DNA of 64,000 nt from Melanocharis versteri. Taxonomy: Eukaryota > Chordata > Aves > Passeriformes > Melanocharitidae. Below the pieces are notes generated by a model. The model made no database searches and was not told where the DNA came from. It saw only the letters and a list, made by a program, of their open reading frames with translations. A program made the position numbers and the translations under genes. The DNA is taken from assembly GCA_013397845.1 (NCBI GenBank), contig VZTG01001079.1, positions 40,423-104,422 of the forward strand, given 5' to 3'. Positions 1-14,049 of the stretch are shown piece by piece (positions within the stretch are counted from its first letter, which is position 1; each line of letters starts with the position of its first letter).

Positions 1-3000
1 GATATAGAAAAATGCTGTCAAACTTGCTTAGTCACTTGAAGATCATTTAGACCCTAAAACTGAAGATCGTGAGCATGCATGTATTTACAGCTGCAAATGT
101 CTAGATAAAATACAACAAAATGCAAAAGAGATTTAACGTATTCAGTATGCTTAGAACAAGCTGTACTTTGCATTTCATAACTCTGTGCTGTGTTATTTCA
201 GTTACCTCACTTAAAATCAAAGGCTTTTGATTAACTTTTCAAGGAGAACATTTTCTAGGAGATAAGAAGACCTGAATTTAAATTTCTGCAGTGGCATTCT
301 TCACATCCCAGGGGATTTCCACAGTCACCAAACCACCAGATATTTTGTTTAAAAGTATGTGTTTCATATCTGCCACTGAAAGCAGGCACCGTGCAGCTGA
401 GAGTGTCAGAGACACAGCATCAGAGGTAGAACAGGCTAGAGAACAACAGATTACATTCAATATTGTAGCCAGAACCTGTTGTGTGTATAAGGTAGAGGTA
501 GACTGATAAAGATTAAATTAATATCTATTTGTCTTACACCTGGACAACAGTAAACCAAACCAGCACACTAAGCAATTCATAACTCTGTAACACAAGATAC
601 GTAACGTCAGCAGTATGTAAAATGTTAGTGCAAAGGAGACTTGCGGGATAAGTCTGCAAGCACGGTTCAGGAAAATATATGTAAGCAGTAAAATCTGTGA
701 ATGTAGAGTAAGAAGAAACAGTATTTAGCAAAATGCTAACAAGTACAGGTAGTAGAAGGACATATTTGGTGACCTTCACAGGTAAGATCACCTAATTTCT
801 GTTCAAGAGAGATCTGTGGTACACAAAACATCAGTGAAGGGAGAATCAAGGTGGGATAGAATGAATATTCCTGCTTTATTTCCAGCTTCCCCTGTCAAAG
901 AGTTGTCAGATATGGTCATCTTGAGCTCAGAGTGCAAAAAGAGCTGTAGCTATCAATTCTAACTATATAGTATCAGGTACGAGTTGCTGCTGGTTTAAAT
1001 TCTAAGTCTTAAAGAACTTTTTATATATGTAATAATAATAATACAAATTGGCAATGACTAAGAAATAGGATTGGTGATGCTTATTGCTAGTGAATAGCAA
1101 CAAGACAAACTATTATTCTGACATTTTAAACTGGCCTCATCTCTCCATCATTTCTATTCATAGTGATTTCTAATTTCCTTACTGAATTTTTGCATACATT
1201 ATATGTATATATGATGTAACTATACATGTAAAATGCATACACAGTTATTGCATGTAGACACTGCACACTTGCAGCATGTATCCAGTTGTAAGATTTTCCT
1301 TATCATTTTAGAAGCCAGGCTAGGGGGAATCCAAGTTCTAGTATGGCCCTTTCTGGATATAGCCCTAAAGTTGCAACAGGTGAGTGCAGACATCACCTCT
1401 GTTTATTTCATCTCCTCTGGAGGTTGCCTCCATATATTTGCATTCAACACTTCATGAACTAGTGCCCAGCTACAAAACCAGGGTCTTATAAAGTAACTGT
1501 ACTTGCCTGGCTTTCTCTGTTCCCCATGGCTGGAGGTGATCATCTAAACCTGTCTCAGCAAAGATATGGATGCTACCATAGTGCTACTTTAGGTATCCAA
1601 ATAAAATTCAGTCTGAAATCTCAGGTCCTCAGGTATGTTGTGTGTCTCAAAATACTGTTATGGGAAAAGGACAATACACGGTTAATACGCAGGATTGACT
1701 GTTACTTCAATTAGTCTTATAGCAGCATTTTAGTCCAAAATATCCAATCAATGTAGAAAAAATAGACCGATGCCAATAGAGTTAAAATTTTTGCTCAGAA
1801 ATGACTTCTTTATATCCACTCCTTCTTTCTGATGCTATATTCATCTTCTCAGTGTACCTTTGGGTACTTTCTCAGAGGACCACGACAAGTTGCCAGCATC
1901 CAGATTTTTTCCTGGGAGGAACAAGGAACATGGTGAATGAGCTCTTCGTTATCAGTAGAGGCTTCTCCTTGTTGCTCTGTTTGTATGATTCTTTGCTTGG
2001 TTGGTTGATTCTTTTTTGCATCAATCTGCTGATCTCTTGTGCTCCCAGCTAAGGTCTGAAAGTTATCCATCACTTTCTTCAACTTATCTAACCTACTGGA
2101 CTTCTGTTTATTGCACCTTAGAGTGCCAGATCTTTACCACACTAGTTATTCCTGGGCCTTCAGCTACAATAACTTTATGATTTGGCTCAAGTAACAGTTC
2201 TGCAGTTAACCACAGGAATTTACTGGTCTTTAAGCATACCTTGCAGCACCTTTTAACCTTTCCACCCTGTATTTGATTTAACCAAATGTCCAGATATGTT
2301 TTGGGAAGTCTGCAAAACTAATGGTTTGCAGAATCTCTAAATAATTCCTCTTCCCGGGATTTTTTGTTTTCAAGACCATTTGATCACTGAAAAAGTATGT
2401 CTCTATTGCAATCTGACCTTTCCTCAAAAAAACCAAACAAACAAAAAAACCCAAAAAAACCCCAACAAACAAACAAACAAACAAAAAAAAAACAATTCCA
2501 CCTTGATATACCATAGTTATGATTTAAACCTGGTAATTGTATGAACAGCAGAACTACCTCATCTAAAATGTATAGTTGGTTTTCCTTTAGTAATTTCATT
2601 TCCTGAAATACTGTGATCAGTCTCTACCAAGACAAGTGCCCACACTCTTATGTTTTTTACATGAACTTTTTATGATCTTTACAGGAATGGTGAAGGACCT
2701 GGTTCAGACAGTGTTAAAGACTTCCAGCTAATAATTACCAATATGAAATCTACATTGTCTTTTAGAAGTTATTTTATCTATATTGGATTTTTTTTTTTAC
2801 ATTTCAGGGCTCTTATGTGCAATACAGCAAGTTGCTAATTAATTGTTTTAATAAAATATTTGTTATTATTTTGCAAAATATATTGATAATTCTCTTCCTA
2901 TCAGGAGAAAATGCAGCTGAAATCTACACTGAAATGTACACTTCTCTGTTCTGTGTCTGAAAGGAAAAACAGCCTAAAGAGGCGTCAACAATGATCTAAC

Positions 3001-4360
3001 AACCTGAATTCATATGTATTACTTGGTCCTGAGAAAAATTTTAATAGATTGGATCCTGGACTAACTGAAAGCTGAAAAAAACTTAATGTTGTAGGAATTA
3101 AATTTTCTTCTTGTTGTGCTATTTCTCTTGCATTGAGGGAAAACAGATGTTGTACAGTCTTTATAATAGGTAGTACTACATCAGAAAAAAACCTCATACC
3201 ACAGTGAATTCCTTCTAACTCGAACAGGTTAGCTAATTCATCAAGGAAATGACAAACAAACAAACAATTTAAAAAAATATTTCTCCTAGTTAGTAGAAGC
3301 ATAAAAAATTCTATCCCCATGTTCAAACCCATGTTTTTCTTCTTTCCACATAATTAAAATATCTCTTTTTTGTTTGTTTGATTTTAACCTATTTTCCTAT
3401 TTGGCTGGTAAAAGTAAAAGGAAGTTTCACTGTCCTCCTTATATGTGTTGATAATACATTGCAAGAGCTGATTCGTGAGGAACTAGTAGTGACACTTCTG
3501 CACTTTTATTATTATAAAAAAATGATCTCTTTTGTTTTTTACAATGAATTAAGAAATATAATCATGTAGAGTACTACATTTTTTCTTATTATCCTTAGAG
3601 GCAGTAGAGTACTTTTAATCTCATTATTTCTACAGTATGGCTGTAAGTGTATATGTAATATTCATGTGAATTTTACTGAAGTGGAAGAATATATTTGAGT
3701 AATCTCATTTTCCCTGCTATATGCTTGTAGGATTACATACATAACAATTCTATGACTACATTTGGTGATAAGATACATCATATTGAAACTTGAAAGCCTT
3801 TGCTTTTAATGAGGTTTGAATTAGACAAAGGATTCAAAGTTGCTCAGCTATTTCAATGAATTTGAAATAATTAAAGAATTTTCAAGATAATTTATTGCTG
3901 TTGCACTGTGATACCTATTTTATAAAAAAAAAAATTAAAGTCAGATTCCTAATATCAGGCATTAGCTAGATTGTAGAGAGCCAGAAGTTTGTAATGAATA
4001 TTATTTTTTTTCTGTTTTTTTCTGATTATGTTTAAATCTCCCATGCATTTCCATGTACAAAATACGTGTAGAAATTTTCTGTTAGGTTCATGATTGTTTC
4101 TGTAGAAAGGAAAATTGGAATTTTTTTCTCAAAGGATGTTTTGCTTAACACATCGTGATTTCAGAGCTAAGGTTAGTGAATATACATGGCAGTGGCTGTT
4201 GCTTGTGTGTTCTTGGACACTTTTGACAACTGCTGTCTTTGTATATGTGTGGTGTCAACAGCAATGTCAGAAACCCTAGTAATAACATCTTCAGAAATCT
4301 GAGACGATATCTTTTTCTTCACATAACATAAATATTATAAGAGTTTGATGACTAAGATTT
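1..4360. other. AT-rich non-coding DNA, no gene seen
   Basis: The stretch is AT-rich with frequent stops in all frames. The open frames present are 60 to 115 codons long, have no recognisable domain, and often run through A-rich or T-rich tracts. One A/C-rich low-complexity tract is listed separately. I recognise no transposon, RNA gene or exon here. Confidence 0.6.
2425..2494. repeat. A/C-rich low-complexity tract, (AAAC)n-like
   Basis: Seventy bases made almost only of A and C. It has several AAAC units in a row near 2464-2483 and C-interrupted A runs before them. On the minus strand it gives a phenylalanine/valine/cysteine-rich open frame, which is an artefact of composition. Confidence 0.85.
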
Positions 4361-4737
4361 GTGTAGATTTATTCTCCAAAAAGTACAACATTTTTACCAC
4401 TACTGCTTTGAAAGATGTCTGAGTTTTTACACGCATGGTTTACATAGTCTGTAGTTCCAAAAGTTATTCTAAATAAATAGAACCAGACCCCCCTTGTTCT
4501 CTTATTCATCTCTTTTCCTCTCTTTGTCTCACAATCCCAGCTCTGAACCATCTGGACCATCCACGAGGCCATCTGACTCAGTATCTCAGGATTGATGATA
4601 TTCTTTGCTCTTTCCTCACTTCGCCCGGGCAAAGCAAGGTTACCACATTCCAGCCCATACTCAGCGCTGGATTTGTTGGGGGAGTGAGGAGGTTGTGGAG
4701 GTGCTTGTGGCTTGTGAGCCAGCACCTTTGACGAGTT

Positions 4738-5007
4738 TGCTGTGGGACCTGAGAACTTACTGAAGTGTACTGTACAGAATTAAGGGCTTGTTAGCCTTCA
4801 CTCATGTGGAGGGGTATTGTAAGAATTTAAGGGCTTGTTAGCCAACATCTTTTGAGTGAAGACCTTTTGAGTCTAAGTAGAGGGCTGGTCGCTGGACTTA
4901 CAAAGATGTACAATAAAACGGAGTTCCTTGATAGGTGGTCCCGGGTCTTTGTGCAGCCTGATGAGAATTTACAAGGAATGTCATGCCCGTACTGGTGGGT
5001 TGTGACA
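4738..5007 (+). mobile_element. Possible endogenous retrovirus LTR remnant
   Basis: The stretch is more complex and GC-richer than its surroundings. It can be framed as TG at 4741 to CA at 5007. A polyadenylation signal AATAAA lies at 4912-4917, about 90 bases before the 3' edge, as in the R/U5 part of a short retroviral LTR. A 20-base unit (GAATTAAGGGCTTGTTAGCC) at 4777-4796 recurs with one extra T at 4823-4843, which resembles a duplicated U3 element. A CR1 tail starts right after it. I cannot name the family, I found no target duplication, and the upstream limit could extend to about 4620. It could instead be another kind of repeat. Confidence 0.4.
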
Positions 5008-5009
5008 GG

Positions 5010-5251
5010 GTGATGGCTCTAAATTGAAAGAGGGTAGGTTTACATCTGATGTTAGGAAGAAATTATTTACTATGAGTGTGGTGAGTCAGTGGAACATGTT
5101 GCCCAGAGAATCTGTGGATGCACCATCCCTGGAAGTGTTTAAGGCCAGGTTGGATGTGGCTTTGAGCAACCTGATCTGTTGAAAAGTGTCCCTGCCCACA
5201 GCACAGGGAAGGTCTTTAAGGTCCTTTCCAACCCAAACAATTCTATGATTG
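5010..5251 (+). mobile_element. CR1 LINE, 5'-truncated 3' end
   Basis: This is the 3' end of a chicken-repeat-1 non-LTR retrotransposon. The recognisable landmarks in order are the 'gatgttaggaagaaatt' block near 5050, the 'catccctggaagtgtttaaggc' block near 5125, the 'ccaacccaaacaattctatgatt' tail at the end. CR1 copies are usually 5'-truncated and lack a poly-A tail, which fits here. No open frame survives. It abuts the LTR-like stretch upstream. Confidence 0.93.
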
Positions 5252-8200
5252 GAACACTTGGAATACTGGTCTGGTGTGGAACATACAGAGGAAATATTCT
5301 CAACTGAAAATAAAAAAATCTAAATGCTTTTCTTTGATATTATTCACACTAGAATTATAGTATTTTGCAAGTTTATTTATATTCTGTGCCAAGTACTTTA
5401 ATTTTTTTTAACTCATGCAACGTATCACATACTGCTAATGTGACTGCATGTTCCAAATGACAGAAATACACTTACTTGTGCTTCTGCTTTTTTTTTTTTT
5501 CCTTCTATATTAAGCTTTCTCACAATAATAAAATGCTCCATCTACTTTTTTTGCAAGATTTTTTATGAGTGACTTCACAGATTCAAAACATTCTCTACCC
5601 AGGACTACTATAGGGGTTAGTGTGAACACTGAACTTAATTTTGAGTTAAAATATTGCTGTAATGAAAACTTAAAAAACAACAACATAAAACAAACAAACA
5701 ATCAAAAAACCCCCACCACTAACAACAAAAATACAGCCAGACCCTAAAGTGATACACCCCATTTCAAATAGTTCAGCATTTTCACAGATATAGAGATTGT
5801 TCACCCAAATGTAATATTCACTCCTTATAAATTTTTCCCTTTTCTGCCTGCCCAATAGTTGTAAATTAATAAAGATTTCAATCAATGTGTTACTGTACAT
5901 CTTTTAACCAATTTATTTCAAAAGAGTGAAAGATTTAAAATGGCCAGGAAGCCATCCAGAACATCCTTAATCTAAAACTCATGAAAGGCCCTATTTTTTG
6001 TTGATCTAGGATAGAATTTAAGTCTGTCAGATCATTGCTTATCAAATCATAATGTCCTTCATCTTTTACTCTGTTAAATTTTTACTTCACAAGACCTTAC
6101 AAGTACTCAGTCTTCAAAAGGAAGAAGAAGGATATCTGAGTTACGGTCCTCTTTATGCAGGGACATAAAGAAGGTCCTCTTCTATGCAGGGACATAAAGA
6201 AATTTGAGTAGTGATTGGGAAAGAATTTTGGAAATACTGGTAATCAGGTCTCATAACTATTCACTAGTATGGCAAGGACTGTCTGAAAACATTCATTGTG
6301 GGCTTTTATTTTCAACTTCAGTAGCATATTTAGCAAAACTCTGGATCATAATATGGGGAGTGGGTTAACTACTGTCTAGAAACCTTTCAGATGTGTTTAG
6401 TAAGATGACAAAACGTGCTTTGAATAATAAAAAACAGAAGCTAAAAGTCCTGTTTCTATTTCACTGGCATATTGACAAAGAAATTTCCAGAACCTCAGAG
6501 AAAATTGATGTAATTCCACATAGTTTGGTAATTTTTTATTAATAAACCACTTTCAGAATGTGAAGCAGGTAACCAAGAAGGATTACAGATATAAGTGTCC
6601 TATAATAGCTGTTGTACTGCAAATATGCATTATTTTTCCTTCTTTTCTGTTAGTCAGTAGGAGATTGATTATATTTTTCCCCAGGAAACATGTTTTTCTT
6701 CATTAATTGAAACATAAGACTTGGACTTTTATCCTTTTAGCTTTATTTCAAAGTAGAAGCAATCTAAGAGTCTTTGTTCTTGTAGGAACTGATAATGACC
6801 CTCAACATGTAGCAGAATAATTCCTTTTCAATTTAAAAGACTTTTGGTGGTCTTTCAGTAGGAGCTGATCATACCTATTGATAGAATCTGTAAACAGTAA
6901 TTCATCAGGGAAAATCGATGTCTTTGTTCTTTAAAATTCCTTTCACTGGTTCATATATCAATGCTTGAAAACTGACATGGTTTCACTGCAGATATTATTT
7001 AAAGAATGAAGATGTTATTAAGTTACCTGCATCACCTGATTTCTAAGAAAAAACCCCAAACAAGCCCAAAATACAAACCCCAAATTACAGACTTACAGGA
7101 AAATAGAAGGTCAGCGTGTGGTCAAGGTTGTGAACACAGTCTGTTGGAACAAGACAAAATTAGAACTGAGATTAAAATGCTTGAAGTGTGGAGTAGCTAT
7201 AAACTCGACTGAGATTTTCTGTAGTTCCTTTTATTTCTGACAATATATTTCAGAAGAATAAAAAATTATGAAGGCTAATTCTTTTGTGGTATAGCTGTAT
7301 TCCTCTGGATGGTGTAATTATTTGTAACTGCCTACCCCTTTAGTGACATTGCTATGATGCTTACTGACTTCACTCAAAGCTTTCAGCTGCATAATGTACC
7401 TCTCTTACTCACTTTTCACTGGGCAAAGCCTGAATCTCCAAGGAGTGCTGAAGCTGAGAGTGCCTAAAATAGTGATGGCTGTCATGCATTGCACACGATC
7501 TAGAGCGTTCATCAAGTGATGTTTGTCTTGTGGAAGGAGCAGAGTGTCATCTCTGACTCATGTACCTTGATCCAGTAGTTATATTTTTGTTATTCTCAGA
7601 AGCAGTGTTTCTGAGAATGAACTGAAATAATTCAGTGAAAAAACTAGTCAAAATTTAAACCACTTGTAGAATTGAAGTATCAGATGTACTGTAGGCTTAA
7701 GAATTATGACATCTGGACTCTTTTATTTTACCGCTTCCTAAGCTCCAATTTAGATGTCTATGGCCTATGTAGAAGAACAAGATTTTTTTTTTTTTTAAGC
7801 TAGGTGCTAAATACAGGCATATTAATATCTATTCACTGGAACATGAAAATATAAAATGATGTTGTATCCTAAGGGAACTCTTTCAGACGAATTATCGTTT
7901 TCTTTAAACCACTCCACTGCATGCAAAACCATAATGGCATGCCCATGGGGCTTTCATGAACAGACCTATTTAATTCTGAAGAAATTCAGGTATCTCTGCA
8001 TGATTCCAGACCAGTTACCATTTCGGGAAGAGGGAAGATTAAACCAATTACATGGATTTTTTTACCTTCGAAATTTATGTAATACTTTGTGGATAGCAGG
8101 GCTGATAGTGAGAATATAATTGGGACTCTCATATATAACAGTGATTATCAAATTCAATAAAGTGCAGTTTTAACAAGTAGTACCAGTGCTGACTATTAAA

Positions 8201-8828
8201 TATGGATGATGTTAAACTGGTGTCCCATTTTTTGAGTCTAATTCACATTTTGTATAAAAAATCAAGCTGTGTTGTTATGAATTTTTGCAAAAGGGAGACA
8301 ATAAAACTATGCGCTCTGAATAGGAAAGCAACCGACATCATAGTTGGTAATTTTACTTTATTTTGAATTTTGAAAATTAGTGGAGCATTACTGAAAAACA
8401 AGTAAATTTCTTTTGGATGTAAAAATTTTATAGGAGTCAGTCCTAGAAACTAAGATTTGAAAGTTTTGACCTTAGTTTTTATCTGTCTTCAATGGAATTT
8501 ATATCATGCAGTAGCTTCTGGCTATATTTAATCTTTTTAAGGAATTGCTTCTGACTGCAAATCTAATGAGATTATGTCGGGTTGTGAATTTTTTTTAAGC
8601 ATTATGCAAAGCTATCCTTAACTAAGAATGAAAAATTCTAAAGGTCACTCCTTTTTATTCATTTTAAATCATTATGGTGGACTGATGGTAAAAAAATATC
8701 CGAGGGATTTTGTTTAATTATAGAACTGAACCATGGTGTCTTGTATTTGTAGGAGTGTAGTTAGTTAATCCTACATTCACTTGTATCCTGAAACTTGCAG
8801 ATTTTTCCTAAACTCTTTATTCAGTTTG
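5252..8828. other. AT-rich non-coding DNA with low-complexity patches
   Basis: No gene or named repeat was recognised. The stretch holds an A/C-rich patch near 5675-5735, a 28-base tandem duplication at 6145-6201, a C-interrupted A-rich patch near 7046-7083 and a T run near 7782-7797. Open frames of 60 to 87 codons show no family features. Confidence 0.55.
6145..6201 (+). repeat. 28-base tandem duplication
   Basis: Two adjacent copies at 6145-6172 and 6173-6201 share the core GCAGGGACATAAAGAA. They differ by a single extra C in the second copy (CTCTTTATG versus CTCTTCTATG). High identity suggests a recent replication-slippage event. Confidence 0.9.
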
Positions 8829-9343
8829 GACTGGTGAGGCCGCATCTTGAATCCTACGTTTGGTGTTCCCCACTGAAAAGACATTGAGGTGCTGAAGCTC
8901 ATTGAAAGAGCAACAAAGCAGGCGAAGGGTCCGGAGCACGAGTCTTACGCGGAGCAGCTAAGGCAGCTGGGGTTGTTCAGTCCGGAGAAAAGGAGGCTCA
9001 GGGGAGACCTTATGACTCTTTACAACAACCCAAATAGAGGCTGTAGTGATGTGGGGGTCTGTCTCTTTTCCCAAATAGCAAGCAAAAGGACAGGGGGAAA
9101 TGACCCCAGGATGCTTCAGAAGAGCTTTAGATCATATATGAGGAGAAATTTATTACTGGAAAGGTTTGTCAAACATTGGAAAAGGCTGCCCAGGGATGCG
9201 GTTGAGTCACCATCCCTGGAAGTATTTAAGAGATATGTATACATGATGCTGAGAGACTTGGTTAAGTGGTGGACTTGGCAGTGCTGGGTTTACATTTGGA
9301 TAACCATAAAGGTATTTCCCAACCTAAAAGATTCTATGATTTT
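8829..9343 (+). mobile_element. CR1 LINE, 3' half-kilobase
   Basis: A 5'-truncated CR1 that begins in the 'ctggtgaggccgcatcttga' block near the end of the reverse transcriptase ORF and ends in 'aacctaaaagattctatgattt'. A long forward open frame (8889-9356, 155 codons) runs through it and keeps CR1-like patterns such as LFSPEKRRLRGDL near residue 30 and RLPRDAVESPSLEVFKR near residue 100. The frame is a remnant of CR1 ORF2 and its 3' flank, not a host gene. The start codon lies inside the element, so the frame is not a natural protein. It is more diverged toward its 3' end. Confidence 0.95.
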
Positions 9344-12300
9344 ATCCTTATTTTAAGAAAATAGTTATAATGAGGAAGTAAAATAAGCAGAACCCACTCT
9401 GAAGATATCAGAGTTACCAGAAAATATTTCTTCTAGTGATTTTGGTGACTTATTATTATTGTTATTCATATATATTAATGCTGGAGACTAAAATATCAGC
9501 TTAGAATGGTGCTACATTGCTCTCACTATGCTATGTAAGGTTCAGTATACATACGTCAGAAACTTACCCTCAACTTAATTTTTAGGCGCATAGCGAGCAA
9601 ACTATCATAGATTACACAAGGAAAGGAAAGATGTTGGTGTCTTTGAAAACTATCAGAAGAAGACCTCATCTATTTAACTTTTAGGCTTGGGTTAACATTT
9701 GAAGATTCACTTTCTAGAAATTTGCAAAAACTTCTGCCTATCTCCATATATCATTCAGGAACCTTATAATTAGTGAGATTTGACTCATTTTGGGTAGCTG
9801 AATGTAGGTATAGCAGATTGGTGCTTTTTCTGAAGAGTTTAAAGTCAATGCATATTAGATGACCACTGGATTGGAAAAAAGTCTGTAATGGATGGTAAAT
9901 TATATTTTTATAGCAAACATCATCTCAGTTCAGTTCTGCAGAGAAGATGGGAAGTTTAATTAGAAACTAGTAATATAAACAGAGGCATGAAGTAAAAATT
10001 AATTTGGAAGGACAAGATTATGGACAATGATACAGACTCTGCCACTGGACTGATTATCAGGAAAGGACACAGGGATAGAGTAAGACATGACAGAAATAAT
10101 CCCCCACAGTGCAACTTTAGAGAATGTTCTTGTTTCCATGTTTTAACGTGCTCCTACCTGATGATGTTACTATTTGGCTATCTCCACAGTTCTACCCTAG
10201 ATAATTTGCATTTAAGATGAAAAATCTAGGCCCTGGTACCTCCTTTTGAAAATATTGTTTGTCTCTGTCTTTTCTCTCTGCCTCATATCTCCTCAAATTA
10301 CGTCTGATTATGGCTAGTTTCCCTGGTATTTAGCTATTATTGAATGCAGTAATGAAAGAAACCATAGAGATACTTAATTATCTACACAGCAGGTGTCCAA
10401 TGAAGAAACTTAATTCTAACCTTTTCCTCTGTGATAAGATAATTAGTTGGATCTAATTGCTGCTAATAAATATATTCACTGATTGTAAACTGTGGTCTAA
10501 AGGCTGTTTCTGTGAAAAGAAAAACAAAAAATAGAGCAAAATAAAAACAGATTAAAAAAAGGAAATCTCTTCCATAACACTACAGGAGTGCTGTTGCTCA
10601 CTTCTAAACAAATACAGGCACTGCTTAAAGAAAAGAAAACAAACCCAACAAATTCTATCCATTTTTATTGTGAAATAATAATAAATTGCTCTATATGGAT
10701 TAAAAATCCTAGCTATGAATACACATTATTACACATGTTAAATTTATAACTAATGAAAAGCAGGTTGTTGGTGTTCCTACCAACTATTATATTCATGTAG
10801 GGAAAAAAAAAAACAAACAAACCTCCCTCCCCCAACAATACTGCAGGAATTTTGAGAGCAAGTGACCCTATGACCCTACACATTGGTGAAGAGTGAGGAA
10901 ATTAGAAAAGCGTGTGGGGACTGCTCGTGATGATGAGATAAATACATCTGCAAATCAAACATCAGTGGCATTGTTTATGATACCGGCATAACTTCTCATG
11001 TTTTTATCTCATTGTTAAACATTAAGACACTGACACAGTTCATGAAGAAGTTTTGAAAAATTTGCATTGGTTATGTAGGCATTCAGCCAGATTCTATTTG
11101 TGATGATAAGGCAAGAGCCAAACATTTCTTTGCAGTGATGTTTGAGATTCCTTATGTGAGGGGACAAAATTTGCCATTGTTTAGTGTTCATACTTATTAG
11201 GTTTTATTGTAAAACAGGAAAAAAATTGATAGGAAAAACAAAAGAACCCAGGAAATTTACTTTTTGTGATGCAGTTTTGTGGCTAGAGGATTCATTGTGA
11301 ATGGAATACCCTGGGCACAGATTTGCACAGTTCATGGGGCTCCCGGAACAAGGGAGATCAAATACAGGCTATTTTGGAACAGATGTAATAGAAAAAATTC
11401 ATTATCTCGAGTTGGCTTGCCAGTAACCTTTAGAAATGCAATACTTTCAGCAAAGAACCCTTTTATAGGACCTCTCTTAAATTCATCGTGTTGAATGGGA
11501 AAAGGGCCAGAGTCAGCACCTTTAGCAGCTGTTCAGACCTCTGCAAGACCAATCCTCTATTTCCCATCGTCTTGTTTTTCACCCATATTTAACACAGAGT
11601 GGCATTGCAAAGGTTGAATTCTCTTTTTTGATCCCTCTATCAGAAGTGACTCCTTTTCCTGCACTCTTTGGCTTCAATAGTCATTGCTGGTGCTAGAGGA
11701 CCTTAAGGTGAAAGTTAAATTCTTTCTTCTTTATTTTTGTTTCAATATGATTTATCCTATAAGAAGGCAGCTCTAAGATTGACAGCATAAAAATTCTAAA
11801 GGAATTTATTATTATTTTCTGGCAGAAGTATTTGTAGAAATGAAGAAACATACCTGAAAATAGCAATTTGAATACTGATAAGAAAATGTTAAAAACTAAA
11901 TTGTAACAGGAGGCAACATCTAAAAAGAGTCATCTATATTAAAAATTCTCTCAGAAATAAATCCAGAATTTTTACTCATGAGATGTACAGGTACAAAGTA
12001 GGAAGAACACATAATACTGAAATGCACTGTTGGAGAGAGAGGAGAAGATTTATAGTTAGACTCTAGTCTTCCAAACAGTAGGTATGAGTTCAGCTTAATA
12101 TTAGTATGGCTGGTTCTGGGCACAGCGTAAATACTAGATTTGAGTACTCTAACGAATAGTGGCACTGACTCAACAACCACAGGATTATGGAAAAACCTAA
12201 TATTGATGTGTATGCCTTTATTTATCGGATAATTCCTCAGGCAATTTTCATGCAGTATATCCCAAAACTGTCTTTTGAGTTCCTAGACATGTTTAGTGGA

Positions 12301-14049
12301 GATCCAGAAACTGAGTAAAACAGTTGGTTTTGTTGTTTTTCAAAAATGTGTGCATGAGAGTTTTTTAATATGGATTCAAGTATTTTTAATATGTTAATTT
12401 GTAAATATTTATATATATTTTTACAGACTTCTCCAGTTCTGAAAGTTAGTTGGTGTCAGGCAGAGTAGTTGAGTACCAAATATAAACATTTGCCCTTATT
12501 AAAATTATTGATCCTGAATATTTTGGGCAGATAAAAAAAAAGCCATTGTAAATAAAGAAAAAAGTAACTGTTAAGTCTTATCCTTTATGCATTAGTTTTA
12601 TTTCCCAGCGTCATTCTTGACTCAAGAGACATTTAATGACAATGTAGCAAAGCCATACTTTGCACCAACACTCTGATCTCCTTTGAATAAATATTAGGCT
12701 TTAAGTTTCTAGTGCTAGTCATTCCTTACTTGCACAGAAACATAAGAATTTTTTTAGCTAGAGACAAAGAATAAAAAAATATATTTTGCTTTAGTTATGT
12801 TTTAAAAACTATGTTTAGATCAGGTTGAAATAAATGTAGAGCTAGAATACATCATGACTGAGCATTATTTAACAACACTGCCACAAAAATAATTACCATT
12901 AAGTACTAATTGAGTACTTGATTACTTGGCTAGTTCCTTTATTCATGTCCATGTAATATCTGCAATCTAACCAGGGCAAGGTCCAGGTTTAATCCATAAC
13001 TTTGTATGCTATAATTTAAACAGAAATAGATGTAAAGCACAAAGATCAGCTGAAAGCTGCTGTCCCAGCAGGCATACCCAGGCACATTCAGATATCAAAA
13101 CCTTTAACACACCTTTGAAAAAACGAGAACATTGAGTATCTAGGAGCTGGTAGGATGCCAATACCCGCAAAATTACTGCTGGAGCTCAGAAGAACACTGG
13201 CCTTTTCTGCACTCTCTATGACATTGTTACAGCATTTGGACGAGTTGTCTCAAAGACAAGCAAACCACCGCTGTTTGTTGACAAAATGTAGAATTAGTTT
13301 CAGAAACTGGAGTCAGCTGCTTTGCCTGCTCTTAGAAGAGTAAGGAAGGTGCGAAACAGAGGTTGTAATCTAAATTTCCTAAAATCAGTGGAATCACTTA
13401 TTCAAAATTAAACGTATTCTTATGACTTGCCAAGACGGGGACATATGTTCTTCATTTACTACCTTTATTTTATTGCAATCAGTGTTCTCATTAACATTTT
13501 TCAGAGGACACATCCATCTCCTTTGACCATTGCCCCATTTTCTCAGTGTCCCATCACATTTACTAAATGAGGAAATAGAGGTTTAATGCACAATAATGTA
13601 TTATTAATAAGAGCAGTCATAACTGTTTTAGCATATGCCTAATTCACCCAGCGAAACAGAGCCACCCAGTTACTAAATAAAAGAATGGTAATAATAATTG
13701 TCATTTATTGTTTGTGTAATGATTTTGAACTATGTATATAGTTTGCAGAGACTGACAGACCATTGCAGGCTTAGAAGTGCATTTTTATGTATGAGAGTAC
13801 AGAAATTATTAGGCCACAGAACAAGCAAAAATTCTAATTTCTGCTGGAGCACTCTTAAAATATCTCTAAATGCTTCCTTTTTATCTATTTTTTTTTAATT
13901 TCAAATATTAATATTAATAGCATTTTTTTAAAGGTATACAAACTTCAAAACACATTTTATTTATCTTGAAAACTATATATAGACTGTCTATTGCTCTTCA
14001 AAACTTGAAAGAGAACCTTCATTCATTGTATATTATTTGGTAACCAAAC

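Noticed and set aside
4369..4725. 118-codon minus-strand frame
   Set aside because: No recognisable domain or splice context. It may be partly old LTR flank, but the sequence does not support a protein.
8889..9356. 155-codon forward open frame
   Set aside because: It lies inside a CR1 copy and carries CR1 patterns, so it is a transposon remnant and not a host gene.
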